64,000 nucleotides of DNA. Source: Fremontodendron californicum. Lineage: Eukaryota; Streptophyta; Magnoliopsida; Malvales; Malvaceae. The notes beneath the pieces are model-generated. The model saw nothing but the letters and a program-made list of their open reading frames with translations, was not told the DNA's origin and did no database searches. Position numbers and translations under genes: made by a program. Location: the NCBI GenBank assembly GCA_030761205.1, contig JAULJL010000010.1:32068022-32132021 (forward strand), in the 5' to 3' direction. Shown in pieces: positions 21,680-34,200 of the stretch (the first letter of the stretch is position 1; each line of letters starts with the position of its first letter).

Positions 21680-24600
21680 TCATATATTAAACCTCTGAGG
21701 AACCGTGTCGAAGTCATCGAAGTCGAACCTCTGTCGCTCTCTTCCAACCTGGACACAAAAGGGTTTTGTCAAGTTCCCAATCAATGGTTCATAAACAATA
21801 GTATTAGATAAATTCTTTTGATGAATGGAAATGGCTGGCTCACTTTTGCTAGATATAATGGATCACATGACATGAGTTCATCCGTAACAGTCAGCTTCTT
21901 CGAGAGGGTCATCAATCTGTAATGGAACACATAAAATAATTAAACGAAAAAAAAAAAAAACTTTTTATAATGCTTTGTTTATAATTGAAAGTGCCAGACA
22001 AATAATAACCAGTGGTCTACTACATGTCTCCATGATCGATAACATTATATGCTGCAACTCTTTTTAAAGAACTATTCCAATTAATAACACTAGAATTTGC
22101 TCAACCACTCTGAGGTGTTTTTTTTTTTTTTTTTAAATATGTTTAAAAAAAAGAAAAAGTTATCTGATGATAAGAAGGTGGTAGTTTTTTCCTAAAATAA
22201 TTGGGTAGTTAGTTTTTTAAAATAAAACATTATGTTTCTAAAAATAGTGAAAAGCCATATACATCATTAATGTTATTTTTGTTATTGTTAGAACTTTGTT
22301 TTTTTGTTAATTCCCTAAGTGAGTTGGTGTCACTTAAGTCGTGACACCAAACTCAGTCAAGAGTTTTATATAGTAGAGTTTTATAAATTATAATAAAGTA
22401 ATAACAATCTCAAAAAAGTAGCAGGTCTAAACAAACTATGTTGCTCCGACTCTTCATTTTTCTTGAAGTACCCGTGTCTGACATCCGTATCCGACACATA
22501 TCCAGATATGGGTATGAGGATATGATCTTCCAAAGACCCTCCAAATGCATGAAAATCTTGGAAAAAATTGAACATACCCATGTCCGACACTCACACCCGA
22601 GTCCAAGTAACATAGTAAACAAGTATAGTCAAAAACATTATGAAATTATCTATTCAAACGAAACATGACAGCGGGGTCTATTCTATAGAGTGTACCTTTG
22701 GATTGATGAGTCAATACGCTCAATCATTTCACAGGTCTTATATTGTTCAGGATCCTCTAGGAATCTAACCATCCCATCCTTCTGGTTGATCGATGCATAT
22801 ATCTCACCATCTTGAATCTAAAATTTGACATGAACATATCAACAATGGAAATACGCAACAGATGATATGAAACTGCAGTCTTTATTAACTGAAACAGAAG
22901 ATCCAACATTACCATTTGAAGAACATGCATTTCTGCTTCCTTAGGGCTATTCAGTTGCACTATGTTAGCTATGTCCTGAAGTGAGAGAGTTAAATATGTC
23001 TGGGTCAACCTCTGGATATTTCGCTTGTACATAGATGATACAACCTGCTTCACCAAACCTAGATTGTTGTCCTGGTAAAAGTACAAAGCTTCTTTAAGAC
23101 TGTCAAACAAATCCATGTTACTTGGACTCGGATGTGAGTGTTGGATACGGGTATGTGTCCGACATGGGTATATTCAATTTTTTAAAAAGTTTTTTCATGT
23201 ATTTGGAGAGTCATATCCCCATACTCATGTCCGGATATGCGTCAAACAGGGATGTCGGACATGGGTACTTCAAGAAAAATGAAGAGTCGGAGCAACATAG
23301 AAACAAATAAAGCACAAAAGTATGTATAAATTAGATACAGCACTCACAGTTTCAAATTTCTCCCTGTTTGCCTGTACATATGTCTCTAAGTCTGCAATTT
23401 TCCCATTGCTATAACTATTTGCCAGTTCGATATATGACTACCCAAGGAATAAAAGTAAGAAGTTAATTAATAAACTCAATAAAAAATAACTAATGAAGTA
23501 AATGGCTAATTCTTTTTATGTAGGTACAAGGCTTTCAACTTCATTAGTCCTAGAATTGATATGTACCGGACATAAGTTCTTCAAATTTCTCTGAGCAACT
23601 GAAGAAGCATACTTGGGGAGACTGGTAGAAAACTGTAACCAAGAGAATAGAAAACCATAGGTAAATCACCATTCAGAGATGAAGAGCAAAAGACAAACTT
23701 GCAAGTGAAAATGTTGTCTAAATGGTGAAACTATTCACCTTCAAACCACAGCCTCCAAATTGAGAATCAATTTGTCCATACATTCTTTTTCTTTTTTTGA
23801 AAGGATTTGTCCATACATTACCAATACATAATACAATGTAAAATATATTTCAATTGCAAAACATACCTGTCCATGGTGAATAAGAGAGACCAATGTGTAT
23901 TTTTTGTAAGCCTCAACAGCTATAGCATTGATGGTAGACATAGGAGCGGTCACAACCTAGACAATTACCATAAAGCATACAAAAATAGGATAATTGGAAG
24001 TCATACTCTTGTAATTTTAGTAGCTAACCAACAATGAACAACAGAGCTGTAAAGAAACAGCATACATTGTGTAGAAGCTCCAATGCTTTCCGAAAACGCT
24101 TTTGTCCAATGCATATCATTCCCCTGTCGTGATGTCAAACAGGAAAACCAATCAGTGATTCCACTCAATGATGCTAAACCAGTGAAACAGTCAAATCAAG
24201 TAGAATAATGTCAAATTTAAGATTAGAGTAAATCAATTATTTAAGGGATATATCTTTCACTTTCAGTAGGTAACAAAATTTTGCTGTTTGATTCTTTTAA
24301 AAAGAAATAGAAATATATTTTCATAATGATTTGAAAATGTTAGATGTAACATGTGCCTATAGAAGGAAGCTAATTTCCTTAGAGATTACATGTGTCAAAG
24401 AAAAAGATAAGAGCTCCTAAGAACTAAGCATCTGACTACACAAAGATTAAATGCAAAATCTGAGATGCAAACTGAATAGTTTGAGAAGCAACCGACCCAT
24501 AATAGCAATAGAGAAAAAGGTCCCTCGGCTGATCAACCTCGAAAATATCTTCCTCCAGAATGGAAAAACCAGTTTTATAGCACTTTGCCAGCAAACAAAG

Positions 24601-25420
24601 CAAAAGAAACTCCGGATGTAAAGTAGTCAAATGTTCGGTAGAAGACTGAAGCTTCCGAATAGCAGTCAGCATTGGAGCCACCCCACGCAAGGGCTCCTCA
24701 AGCAACAGAACTTGGTCCTTGAACCTCTTACAAACAGATATAACTGCCAATCACATTAAAATCTACATCAACCATATCAAGTATCAACAACAAACAAGCA
24801 AAAACTTTGCCAATGCCAATAATAATCTGATTCAAAGTAAGAGTAATACACTTATCAGGCGCCAAGCGAATTTGCTCAGCAACACATGAACTGATAAATC
24901 TGGCAATGATTAACACAAATGAACTAGCTGACTCTTTTGTAATTGGACCAGCAGTGCATGCTTCTCTGTTGAACCATTATAAAATTCATAGCTATTACTT
25001 TTCCTTCTAAAAATAAAAAACTGCGTAAGAAATCATCAAGTTTTAATAGAAAAGGGAAAAAAAATAGGGGAAACCCAAGATTCAATCTTCTTCTACTTCC
25101 TAATCTGTTCTCAACAACTAAACATCAAACTCTAGACAATATCCAGATCAAAATTAAAAAAGAAACCTTCACAAAAATCCACATAGAAAAATCGCTTTTT
25201 TTTTTTTTAAAGACCCAAAGTGAAAAAGAACTCACAGGAAATAGAGGTAACCGAGAGAGTGCTTGGAAGGGTCGAGTTGGTCGAGAAAAGGCAACAACCG
25301 AGTGGACTCGGCATGGAGCGAGTCATCAGCTTGTTTAAGCAAATTTTGTAGCAATAAAACATCGGAGGCGGTGCTTGATAGCCCCTGGATTTGAGTCACT
25401 AAACCTTCCACTGAGTTCAT
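21680..25420 (-). CDS. CSN3: COP9 signalosome complex subunit 3, 11 exons, 424 aa
   Basis: This is a subunit of the eight-subunit nuclear COP9 signalosome, which removes NEDD8 from cullins and so controls cullin-RING ubiquitin ligases; it is needed for repression of photomorphogenesis. Exons (minus strand): 25236-25420, 24850-24965, 24497-24743, 24066-24123, 23867-23956, 23567-23632, 23348-23437, 22913-23071, 22696-22817, 21844-21916 and 21680-21748, totalling 1275 nt in one frame. Marks include MNSVEGLVTQIQGLSS at the start, QLDPSKHSLGYLYFLEAC, LLLEEPLRGVAPML, CYYGGMICIGQKRFRKALEL, a PCI domain spanning the DIANIVQLNSPKEAEMHVLQ stretch and QDGEIYASINQKDGMVRFLE, and the tail RQRFDFDDFDTVPQRFNI. 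The length fits Arabidopsis CSN3 (about 429 aa). Introns 7 and 9 carry family A transposons. The start is the ATG at 25420; a longer frame begins with TTG and is not credible. Confidence 0.95.
22436..22615 (-). mobile_element. Family A MITE, copy 7, in CSN3 intron 9
   Basis: This full 180-bp copy runs from CTATGTTGCTCCGACTC to GAGTCCAAGTAACATAG. Flanks TAAACAAA (22428-22435) and TAAACAAG (22616-22623) match at 7 of 8. It is in the same transcriptional direction as the minus-strand host gene when read from the GAGTCC end. Confidence 0.9.
23113..23300 (+). mobile_element. Family A MITE, copy 8, in CSN3 intron 7, perfect target duplication
   Basis: This 188-bp copy starts CCATGTTACTTGGACTC and ends GAGTCGGAGCAACATAG. 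It is flanked by identical AAACAAAT at 23105-23112 and 23301-23308. It is in the opposite orientation to copy 7 in the same gene. Confidence 0.9.
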
Positions 25421-26665
25421 CCTTTCTCTCGCAGCTGAGTTAACTGATCGAAACAAAAACCAAAATTTCAGTATCCGGCTTCCGTTTAAGTATATATAAT
25501 ACTACTACTCTCTCCGATGCATCTTAGTTTTTCTCTTTAAAGATTTTTTTTTTTTTTTTGCAAATATTAGAAATTTTTTATATAAAAAAAGTTTGGTATT
25601 TAATGAATTTTCAGTATTTTTTTTTTTTGGTATAAAGGATGAATTTTCAGTATTAATTATGTGAAAAATTAGGAAAATGAATTTTAAACGTTTTATAAAG
25701 CAAAAAGTATAATGAATTTAAAAGAAATAAAGTATAAAAATAACTGTAGGTGACAAACCGGCTGGTTGAGTGAATTTTGGTTTGTTTATTTTGGGATTGA
25801 ATTATTTTTGGGTTTGAGTTATTTTAAATTCGGATCATCACGAGATTGTTTTTTTTTAGGTTCGAATCAATTTGGATTCTTTCAAATTTGGACCAAGTTT
25901 CAATTCGGACTAGTCAAGTTATTTTTATATTTTATAAAAAATATAATTATATCAGCATGTTATTTTAGTTAGAGTTGAGTTTCAATTTGGATTGTTTTGA
26001 GTTCAATTTTTTTTTGAATTTGAATCATTTCAGATTCAAACTTTTATATTTGAATCTTTAACATTTTTTAATCAAATTGAGTTCGAACAGATTTGATTTC
26101 AATTTTTTTATGGTGGAATTCCGATTTTGAGTTCATTTTACCCCTTTAATTTGGTAATTGGTTATTTAACCCTATTTGATTCTTATTTTTATCATTTTGT
26201 CATTAATATTTTTTTTCTACAAAAACGTTTTTAATGATTATATTATTTTTTTGCTTAATTGTATAAAAAATAAAAGTAGGTAAATTTTAGTACCAATTTT
26301 TTATTCAATCAGTTTCTAAGTATTATTACCCTAAACAACAAATTAAAAAAAAAAAAAAAAAAAAGCTCAAAATTAAATTAAAACTATTTTATGAAATTTA
26401 AAACGTAACTTGGGCCTTGGTTTTTTACCAGGCCTTTCTACTTGGGCCTGACTTGATCTATTATCAGAACCCTTCAATCTTTGGTCTGATTGGGCCTTGG
26501 CCTATTACCTGACCCCTTCGAACCGTACGGGCGAGACCCAGTTCTTCTTTTTACTTTTTCTTTTCTGTTCTTTAGAAGCAGAGAGCCAAAGAGAGAAAAA
26601 AGGAAGAATCAGAGATCGGAAAAGCAGAGAAGCAAAAGAGATAGAGCTCTAAAAGCAGTAAAATA
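25421..26665. promoter_or_regulatory. Divergent promoter region between CSN3 and the PDCL3-like gene
   Basis: The two genes point away from each other across about 1.25 kb. The CSN3-proximal side has a T tract near 25544. Between about 25760 and 26110 there is a degenerate repeat rich in GGTTTGAATT-type words. The PDCL3 side has three TGGGCC motifs at 26411, 26443 and 26491 (site II type, bound by TCP factors) followed by an AG-rich leader from about 26577. No gene is seen. Confidence 0.5.
26411..26496 (+). promoter_or_regulatory. Three site II (TGGGCC) motifs upstream of the PDCL3-like gene
   Basis: TGGGCC occurs at 26411-26416, 26443-26448 and 26491-26496, 170-255 bp before the ATG. Such clusters are typical promoter elements of plant housekeeping genes. 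The function here is inferred. Confidence 0.55.
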
Positions 26666-28587
26666 ATGGCGGATTACCATTTCGTTTACAAAGATGTAGA
26701 AGGAGCTTCGACTCAATGGGATGATATTCAAAGAAAGCTTGGGAATTTACCGCCAAAGCCACCAGCTTTCAAGCCTGATCCTTTTGAACCCGCACCCGAC
26801 CCAGATTTAGCCCCCAAGGACAAGTCTTGGATCGATGATAAGACTGAAGAAGAACTTGAAGAACTCGAAGATGATCTCGATGATGATAGATTCCTTGAAG
26901 ACTACAGGTTTAATCTTAATTTTTCTTGAATTATTTGATTTTTTTTCAGATTTAATTTTGAGGATTAAGACTTTATTGATTTTGATTATTTGGTTCGGAG
27001 ATGATTCTTTTATTGAATTAAAATGAAGGGTTTGGTTTAGTTGGATAAATTTGTTAAATTTAAGAGCTAAAAGGGAAGTTTTCAGTTAAATTCTAGAGCT
27101 TGTAAAATGAATGAAAAAAAAAAAAGTGTAAACTTTTGTGATTAACTTAAAGATTAATTCAGGTTGATTATTATTTGTTCTTAATTTTGTATCAAAGTTA
27201 TGATTAACAAAAATTGAACTTTTGCCTTGTGAATGATTTCACTGGAATTTGGGTTTTCATTGATATCTATGTTTCTGCATTTTAATTGGAGAAACGGTGT
27301 TGTTTTGATAGAAATAAGAGGCTAGCTGAGATGAGGGAAACAGCTAAGATTTCAAAGTATGGATCAGTAATACCGATTTCAGGATCCGATTTTGTGCGGG
27401 AGGTTTCTCAAGCTCGTCAAGATGTCTGGGTGGTTGCCCTTCTCTACAAAGAAGGGTATTTATATTTGAGATAATTGCTCTCTTTTTATACAAATATCAG
27501 TTATTTGCTTAGTGCAATATTTGGTGTTTTCTTCATCACATTCAACTGTTGTATAACACCTAATCTTTCTAATTGTGTCATTTCCCTTTTCTTTGCTCTA
27601 TATTATATAGATATCAACGAAATTCGATAGGAACTGTGGATTTGTGGTTGATAAAATTAGAATAAAAACTACGACTTGTGTGAACCATGAAATTCATAAA
27701 TGCTCATGCTCATAGAAAATTGGTGTTGATGCTGTACAGTTAAGTTTAAGAGGTTTTAAAGGTTCCTTGTATTGATTGGTTTTTTATTTATTGATATCTC
27801 TTATTAGATTTCCAGAGTGTGGACTGCTTTTGCAGTGTTTGGAAGAATTGGCGGTTAAATACCCAGCAACAAAGTTTGTCAAGATAATATCTACTGATTG
27901 CATTCCTAACTACCCAGATCGTAATCTTCCCACTCTCTTGGTGTATAACAATGGAGCGGTGAAAGCAAATTATGTGGGCTTGCATAGTTTTGGCCGGAGA
28001 TGCACGTCTGAAGGTATGCTATAAATGAAGGAATTCACTTATCTTTTTTTTTTTTTTTTTCCTTTTCTCACTTTTCAAATAATTTTGACTTTGCGCAGAA
28101 TGGGGGAGTAATTGAAGATGCTAGATATTTACTGCTTTTCAATCTTTTGTTATAGTCTTGGATGTAAAATATTAATATTTCAGATGCATACCAAGATCCT
28201 TGAGTTGGGAGCACTGCCTCAAATAATTATGGTCAAAATTAGATAGTTATTGAAATTTTTTGCAGAAAATGTTTTTGTACATTTCTGATTTCTTTGTCTT
28301 CTTTTGCTTTCAACGGTCTTGTTGACCTACTGTTCCAACTTCCAACACTTACATGTGCATTTTTTAATTGAAATTCCTTATATTAATTCTATTTACCATA
28401 TTCTTTTTCCTCTTAATATATAGGTGTGGCCTTAGTTCTCTGTCAATCAGATCCTGTACTAAATGATGGTCAAAGTGGGAGCGATCCATCACGAAAAGCT
28501 GTTCTTGAAGGAGTTCGAAGGAGGTTTATAGAGAAAGTTGTTACAGAGCATGAAGATCATGTTGATGATGGATCTTCAAGTGATTAA
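26666..28587 (+). CDS. Phosducin-like protein (PDCL3 / viral IAP-associated factor homologue), 4 exons, 251 aa
   Basis: This is a cytosolic thioredoxin-fold protein of the phosducin-like group II/III; in other eukaryotes these act as co-chaperones of the CCT chaperonin for actin and tubulin folding. Exons: 26666-26907, 27312-27455, 27808-28013 and 28424-28587 (756 nt, all GT-AG). The N-terminus MADYHFVYKDVEGASTQWDD is typical, followed by a Pro-rich and then acidic helical stretch (EEELEELEDDLDDDRFLEDY). The thioredoxin-like domain starts near ISGSDFVREVSQA, with VWVVALLYKEGFPECGLL at the position of the active site; only one Cys is present, so it is not a redox enzyme. NLPTLLVYNNGAVKANYVGL is the cis-Pro region. 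The tail is acidic and ends DDGSSSD. Confidence 0.93.
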
Positions 28588-28930
28588 AAGTTTGGGGAAT
28601 TCTTTGGTTTCTTTTGGTTAGAAAAATATTACTGTTGACAGACTATTTTAATTTGCGGTTTCTTTGCTGCTTTTCCTTTCTTCTTTTTGAAGTTTCTTTG
28701 CTGATTTTGATGTTTGTCTATTTATTATAATTCTCTACTCTAGTTTGAATTCCATTAATGGAATTTGTGTTATTAGTTTTACCTTTGAGTATTTAAAATA
28801 CAAAGGGAAGATTTTGAAGGATTAAAAAATTAAAAAATACAAGTCTATTAGTTGCTGTGTTCATCCTTGAATCACTTCAAGGTTAGATAGCTGATAGTGA
28901 TAGAAGAGAAACACCACCTCTCTGAAGCAA
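28588..28930. other. PDCL3 3' region
   Basis: AT-rich sequence following the stop codon, probably the 3' untranslated region of the PDCL3-like gene. No gene is seen before the kinase relic begins. Confidence 0.4.
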
Positions 28931-29184
28931 TGCTGGAGGGATATACTATACCTTCATGAAGGTATAGCTGGAGGGATACTATACCTTCATGAAGATACTC
29001 AATATCGAATTGTTCATCGTGATCTAAAAGCTGCTAACATTTTGTTACATGAGGCTGTGAACCCTAAAATAGCATATTTTGGAATGGCTAGGTTGTTTTC
29101 AGTGGATCAAACTCATGCATGGTGCTACAAACAAACCCTGCTGGAACCTTGTAAGTATAAGAGTAACCTTACATTCATCAATAG

Positions 29185-29365
29185 CTATGTTGCTCCGACT
29201 CTTCATTTTTCTTGAAGTATCCATGTCCGACACCCGTGTCTGACTCATATCCGGACATGGGTATGGGGATATGATCCTCCAAGGACCCTCCAAATACATG
29301 AAAATCTTGGAAAAAATTTGAACATACCCGTGTCCGACACTCACACCCGAGTCCGAGTAACATAG
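29185..29365 (-). mobile_element. Family A MITE, copy 9, perfect target duplication
   Basis: This 181-bp copy starts CTATGTTGCTCCGACTC and ends GAGTCCGAGTAACATAG. It is flanked by identical ATCAATAG at 29177-29184 and 29366-29373. It is inserted in a former intron of the kinase relic and is among the best-preserved copies. Confidence 0.92.
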
Positions 29366-29553
29366 ATCAATAGCTCAAGTATGATTGGAATTGAGAATGA
29401 TTTATCTATTTATTGCATTCAGTGGAACATATTCAGTTAAGTCTGATGTTTATAGCTTTGGTGTGCTGGTTTTAGAAAGCATCATTTGGCAAAAGGATTA
29501 GTTGCTTCTGCAGCAAGGAAGGAGATGATCTTCTAAGACATGTAAGTGAAAAT

Positions 29554-29556
<3 letters not shown>

Positions 29557-29599
<43 letters not shown>
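29557..29599. repeat. (AT)n microsatellite, about 43 bp
   Basis: An uninterrupted alternating AT run within the kinase pseudogene, likely to vary in length between individuals. Confidence 0.95.
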
Positions 29600-29600
<1 letters not shown>

Positions 29601-30216
29601 CTACATTCCCCTTGTGCATTGATATAAAACTATTAATGCCAATGAAGCATAACCATTGTAATCTGATACATTGTCGGTGTCGGATCATTGCAGGCATGGA
29701 AAAGTTGGAAAACAAGAACAGTTATGAATATGATAGATCCGACTCCGAGGGATGGTTCGAGAATGAAAATAATGAGATGTATCCATCTTGGGTTGCTATG
29801 TGTTCAAGCAAATTATGCAAGCAGACCAACCATCACCTCTGTTGTTCTGATGCTTAGCAGCTATTTCATGTCTCTTCCATTGCCCTTAAGACCTGCCTTT
29901 GTGGAATCCTCCACCATGGAACCATACCAAATCTCAGTAAATGAGGCTTCAATTTCTGAATTAGATCCTGTATGAAATTTGAGGATGCCAATTGTATCTT
30001 TTCTCATATATTGCATTCCACTAATTCTACTTGATTCTCTTTAAGGGAAGAATAATAGTGTTGAAACTAAGCATTGTCCAGTATCAACTTCAACGTTGAA
30101 AAGAAACAATCTGTACATTCTTTTTGCTACCTTTTTAAATTTGAACAGGTTTCAAGTGGTTTGTCAATGTTTGTACCTTAAGTATTTTGCACTCACTGAC
30201 AGAAAAAATTGAGGAT

Positions 30217-30401
30217 CAATGTTGTTACAACTTTTCATTTTTCTTGAAATATTCATGTTCAGTGCATATCCGGATATGGATATGGGAACTTGATCCCTTG
30301 AAGATTTTTCAAATATATGAAAAAATTTAGAATAAATCAAATATATCCGTATTGGGTATATATCCGTGTTCGACATTTACACCCGAGTCCGAATAACATA
30401 G
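30217..30401 (-). mobile_element. Family A MITE, copy 10
   Basis: This is a more diverged full-length copy (185 bp). The left end is CAATGTTGTTACAACTTTTC and the right end is GAGTCCGAATAACATAG. Flanks TTGAGGAT (30209-30216) and TTGAGGAC (30402-30409) match at 7 of 8. Confidence 0.85.
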
Positions 30402-30550
30402 TTGAGGACTACTTTTCACTTGAAAATTGTTACACCAATTCAAGAGATAAAACCAGCTGGTACAAGAAGAAACAGCTTTTAGTTAGTCAATTTTCGACAT
30501 TAACATATGAAGTGGAGTTCTGTTTCTGGACTGGACTCCTATAGTTTTAC

Positions 30551-30726
30551 AAGCTTAATTTCCCATGTAGGATTACATTTCTTGCATTAACCATTTCACT
30601 CAGCAGCCATTGGCAGATCAAATTTTTAATTGAAGTTGGAATTCATTGCTTGCCCAGACATCATTTCTAGTTAACTTTATCAAATCCTTGAGATAAGCTT
30701 AATTTCCCATGTAGGATTACATTTCT
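30551..30726 (+). repeat. 32-bp direct repeat, two copies
   Basis: An identical 32-bp segment, starting AAGCTTAATTTCCCATG, is found at 30551-30582 and 30695-30726, 144 bp apart. The sequence between them is not part of any recognised element. Confidence 0.85.
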
Positions 30727-31204
30727 CTTTTCCTCGTATTCTTCCACAGTTGATTGTTTCTGCAAGGCAAAGGCGATCCTTTGGTTTAGCAACATTGTTC
30801 CAGCATTACCAGAAGAATCCAGCAAAATCATTCTCATAGGAAACTTATTGTTCACTTGACAATTCATTTATAAATATTGTTTTTCGTATTTTTTTTCTTT
30901 CGTGTCAATCATGTAAACATCAACACAATAAAAAAATATTAAATGATTAGTTATTTCAGCAAATGATGTTTTGAGGGGAAAGTTTTTTTCACCAAAATGG
31001 CAAAATTCTGAGCTCTACTGCTTTTTTGCTAATTCTAAGTTCCAATTAAAAACTGGAATCCGAAATCGGGAGATATCTTTTAGATAACAAAGCATTTACT
31101 TTACAACCAAATATCGATAGTTCATTCAAGCTTTTAGCTACTTCAAGACGAAGTACTGCTCTGCTCTTCAAACACATCTATACAATCATCTCTAAACTCA
31201 ATTC

Positions 31205-34200
31205 CTATCTATCTTTCTGGCTACCAAAAATAGCCTCCCTAGTTACAAGCTTTATTCCCCTTACCCATAACTCAGCCATTTCAAACCCACCTTCACAACA
31301 CATAAAATGAACCTCTTTGTTCTTGTTAGTCACTACTCGAAATACTCCATGTTCATTAGCATCACCTTTGCTGCGCCTATTTCTCTCAAACGCTCGGCTT
31401 GGCCCTAATTCTGCCTCTCGGCATATCACATTTCGTCGGCTTGACTTTCCCCATTGCAACACTCCGGTTGTTCCCACCATTTTCATGTCTTTCCCATGTG
31501 GATTTCCCTTTCCTCCCTTTGTATGCTTCATTACACGGGCACCGCCAAGAACAAGCTCGCGAGCAAGCTCATCTAGGATCACACGTTCGGCGTCGTTTTT
31601 CAAGCCGGCAGTTTTTCTAGCAAGAGAGAGTGCAGTTTCACCTTTAGCATTCTTAAAATCGCAATTTGCTCCATGTGAGATTAAGAGCTCACACATGAAA
31701 CCATGACCTTCTCTAGCTGCTAACATAAGTGGAGTGTAGCCATCTCCATCGGGGACATTTACATCATATCCCCTGCTTGTCAACAATTTAACAGCCTCCA
31801 AGACTCCATGGCGAGCTGCACAATGCAAAGCATAGAAGCCTCCAGCATTGCGATTGCCTTTTTCGAGTGCAAATTCAAGCATCACCTTCTCAAACAGGTC
31901 GCGGTTCTGGTTCAGTTCAGACAATGTAATTGCAGTCTCACCGGATTTGTTTAACAGCTTAACATCAGCCCCTGCATAAACCAGTATGCGGAATGCTTCA
32001 ACATGACCTTTCAAGGCAGCAACCATGACTGCTGAGAAACCATTATCATCCTGATAATCAAGATTAACTTCTCCCCTTCCAATCAGAGCTTTTAGAGCCT
32101 GAACATCGCCAGCTTGAGCGACAAACATTAAGGGAGAGAAAACTGAAACGTTGCTGGACTTGGGAATCTTTCCAACCTTGATTAAATCTAGCACTGCTTG
32201 CTGAAAACCAAGGGACCACCGGTTTGATCCAGCAATTGAACTAGCGGACTGACCAGAGACGTTAACTAAGCCAAAGTCAGCACCAGCCCTTGTCAACACT
32301 CTAAGACATTCTTCATGCTTGTATTTTGCACAAACCATCAAAGCTGTGTCACCAGAATCTGTCTTGGAGTTTAGATCACAACCAGAATCAATGAGGGATT
32401 GAAGGGTTGCTGACAAGCCAAGACGACTGGCAATGTGTATTGGACGGAACTCAGTTTTCATGGTTTTAACTGGGCATTCTACATTTGCACCACAGTTCAA
32501 GAGCACTTTGACAGCTCCTACATTGCCACAAAGGATTGCATGGTGGAGGAGGGTTCTTCCATGATGAGGTGTCTCAAGGGTAAGGTGCTGAAGGAGCATC
32601 CGCAAGATGGCACCACTATCTTCAAAATATTCTACAGCACACCAATTGATGGCATATGGCTCAGCCAATCCTGCACCCACTCGAAATTCTTCACCAGTAG
32701 TCGTGTCCCATGACCATGCTCCCAGACTTACTTTAATATCAAGTGGGATCCCAGCCTGTTTTATGATTTTGGATAAATAAGATAATGAGCCAAAGTGGTT
32801 TACAAGGCAAGAAACAAATAATAACAGAAAAGGACTGCTCAATCAATGCATGTTATTCTTTAATGCAACTCTTTGAACTCTCTTGTCGATTTATCTGGGG
32901 AAAATATAACACTATATTGTTAAAATCAACCGTTTTTAAGAGAAATGACCAGATGTGATGCAACTATTATTTGAACATGCAAGTAATTTGGAAGCTAGAC
33001 GTAGAAAGCTTTCTGATTCCAAACTTGTACATTAGAAAGACATTAAGTGGCATGAACCCACTTAAAACATTTAGTGGCTAATGTAAAGCATTTATTTCAG
33101 CGTTTTGGAAAGTTGTGTAAATCATACAGTACACTAAAATATAGAAGATCACCTGTAGAAGCAAGCGAACAACAGAGACCTGCCTACTCACAACAGCAGC
33201 AACAAGTGCCGTGCAGTCAACGTTTGTGTGCAAAGAAGGTTTAGATGACCGGAGCAGCTGCCTATGACTTGTATTTGCATCAACACCACACTGTTATTGA
33301 GCAGGAGAGCCATTAGATTATCATATAAAATCTAATATAAAGAACAAGTATACAAAATTATTTCAAGAGCTTAATAAAATGTCCTGGTCCTGGAGGATCA
33401 ATTGAATAAAAGTAGTAGAAAATTGTCAGCTAAATCAGCAATAAGGGCAGCAATGCTACCATGAGGCACAACAGGGGATGCAGGCAGCAGGTCAATAGCA
33501 GCTAAAAGCCAGAATTACATGTCATTGTAATGGTTAAAGCTGTTGAACTTCCCCTTTGTGTTTTATTATAGTGAGTTTTAGAGCTCATGTAAATTGCTGC
33601 TAACTGGTGCACATGATTCAGTGAGTATGATGGTTTTACCTTCATGAGGGTGTTGACCACTTCCACAAACCCCCTGCAGCATGCCGTGACGAGAGCATGA
33701 ACAGCGACATGTGGTCGAATTAAATCAGAGCCCATGAGCAATTCTGCAAGCCTTGCTTGCCCATGGCAGCTTGCCTCCAGAAGAGCTTCCTCGCATGCTG
33801 GCTGAGAAGCCCCAGCTTTAAGCAAGATTTCCAGAATCTCAAGATGACCTTCCCTCACTGCTACTGTTGTTGCAAAGCCCTTGAAGAGTTTCTGATTTAC
33901 ATCAGCTCCTATGCTCTGTCATTCGAACGTGTACAAACTTTTAGTGCATAATACAAGGGGTTTTTGTTTTCTTTTTGATAGTTTAAGTCAGGGTAAAAGG
34001 AATTTAAACTGGAGACTTCTTTTTGTAGTTAATTTTACCATCATTCTCATACTTTGGCCACAAATACAACACAACATGATATAATACTCGTAAACTTTCT
34101 TTTCTACCTCCCCTTTGCTTAAAATTTTCCACAGATCAATAAGAAGAAACAATTACCACTAGCATAGTAAGTATTTTTGATTCCTCATAAAAAAACATCA

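Larger units (their letters stand above)
28931..29975 (+). pseudogene. Cysteine-rich receptor-like kinase (CRK) relic, kinase-domain pieces only
   Basis: Pieces of a CRK/DUF26-type kinase are present in order. GILYLHEDTQYRIVHRDLKA with ANILLHEAVNPKIAYFGMAR (about 28972-29100) covers the catalytic loop and activation segment, although the usual DFG is YFG. Next is TYSVKSDVYSFGVLVLE (about 29425-29475). The last exon is 29694-29975: AWKSWKTRTVMNMIDPTPRD, MRCIHLGLLCVQ, ASRPTITSVVLMLSSY and the tail NEASISELDPV. The extracellular domain, the N-lobe and the GYMAPEY segment are absent. Stops and frameshifts interrupt the joins, and a 30-bp segment is duplicated at 28932/28967. A family A MITE sits at 29185-29365 and an (AT)n run at 29557-29599. 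It is a pseudogene by missing DFG, APE and upstream exons. Confidence 0.85.

Noticed and set aside
25421..25456. TTG start upstream of the CSN3 ATG
   Set aside because: The extra 12 codons begin with TTG; the ATG at 25420 matches the start of known CSN3 proteins.
29546..29857. 103-codon plus-strand frame through the AT run
   Set aside because: It reads the microsatellite as Ile-Tyr repeats and is in the wrong frame for the kinase exon at 29694.
31317..31706. 129-codon plus-strand frame
   Set aside because: Antisense to the large ankyrin exon, with no similarity of its own.
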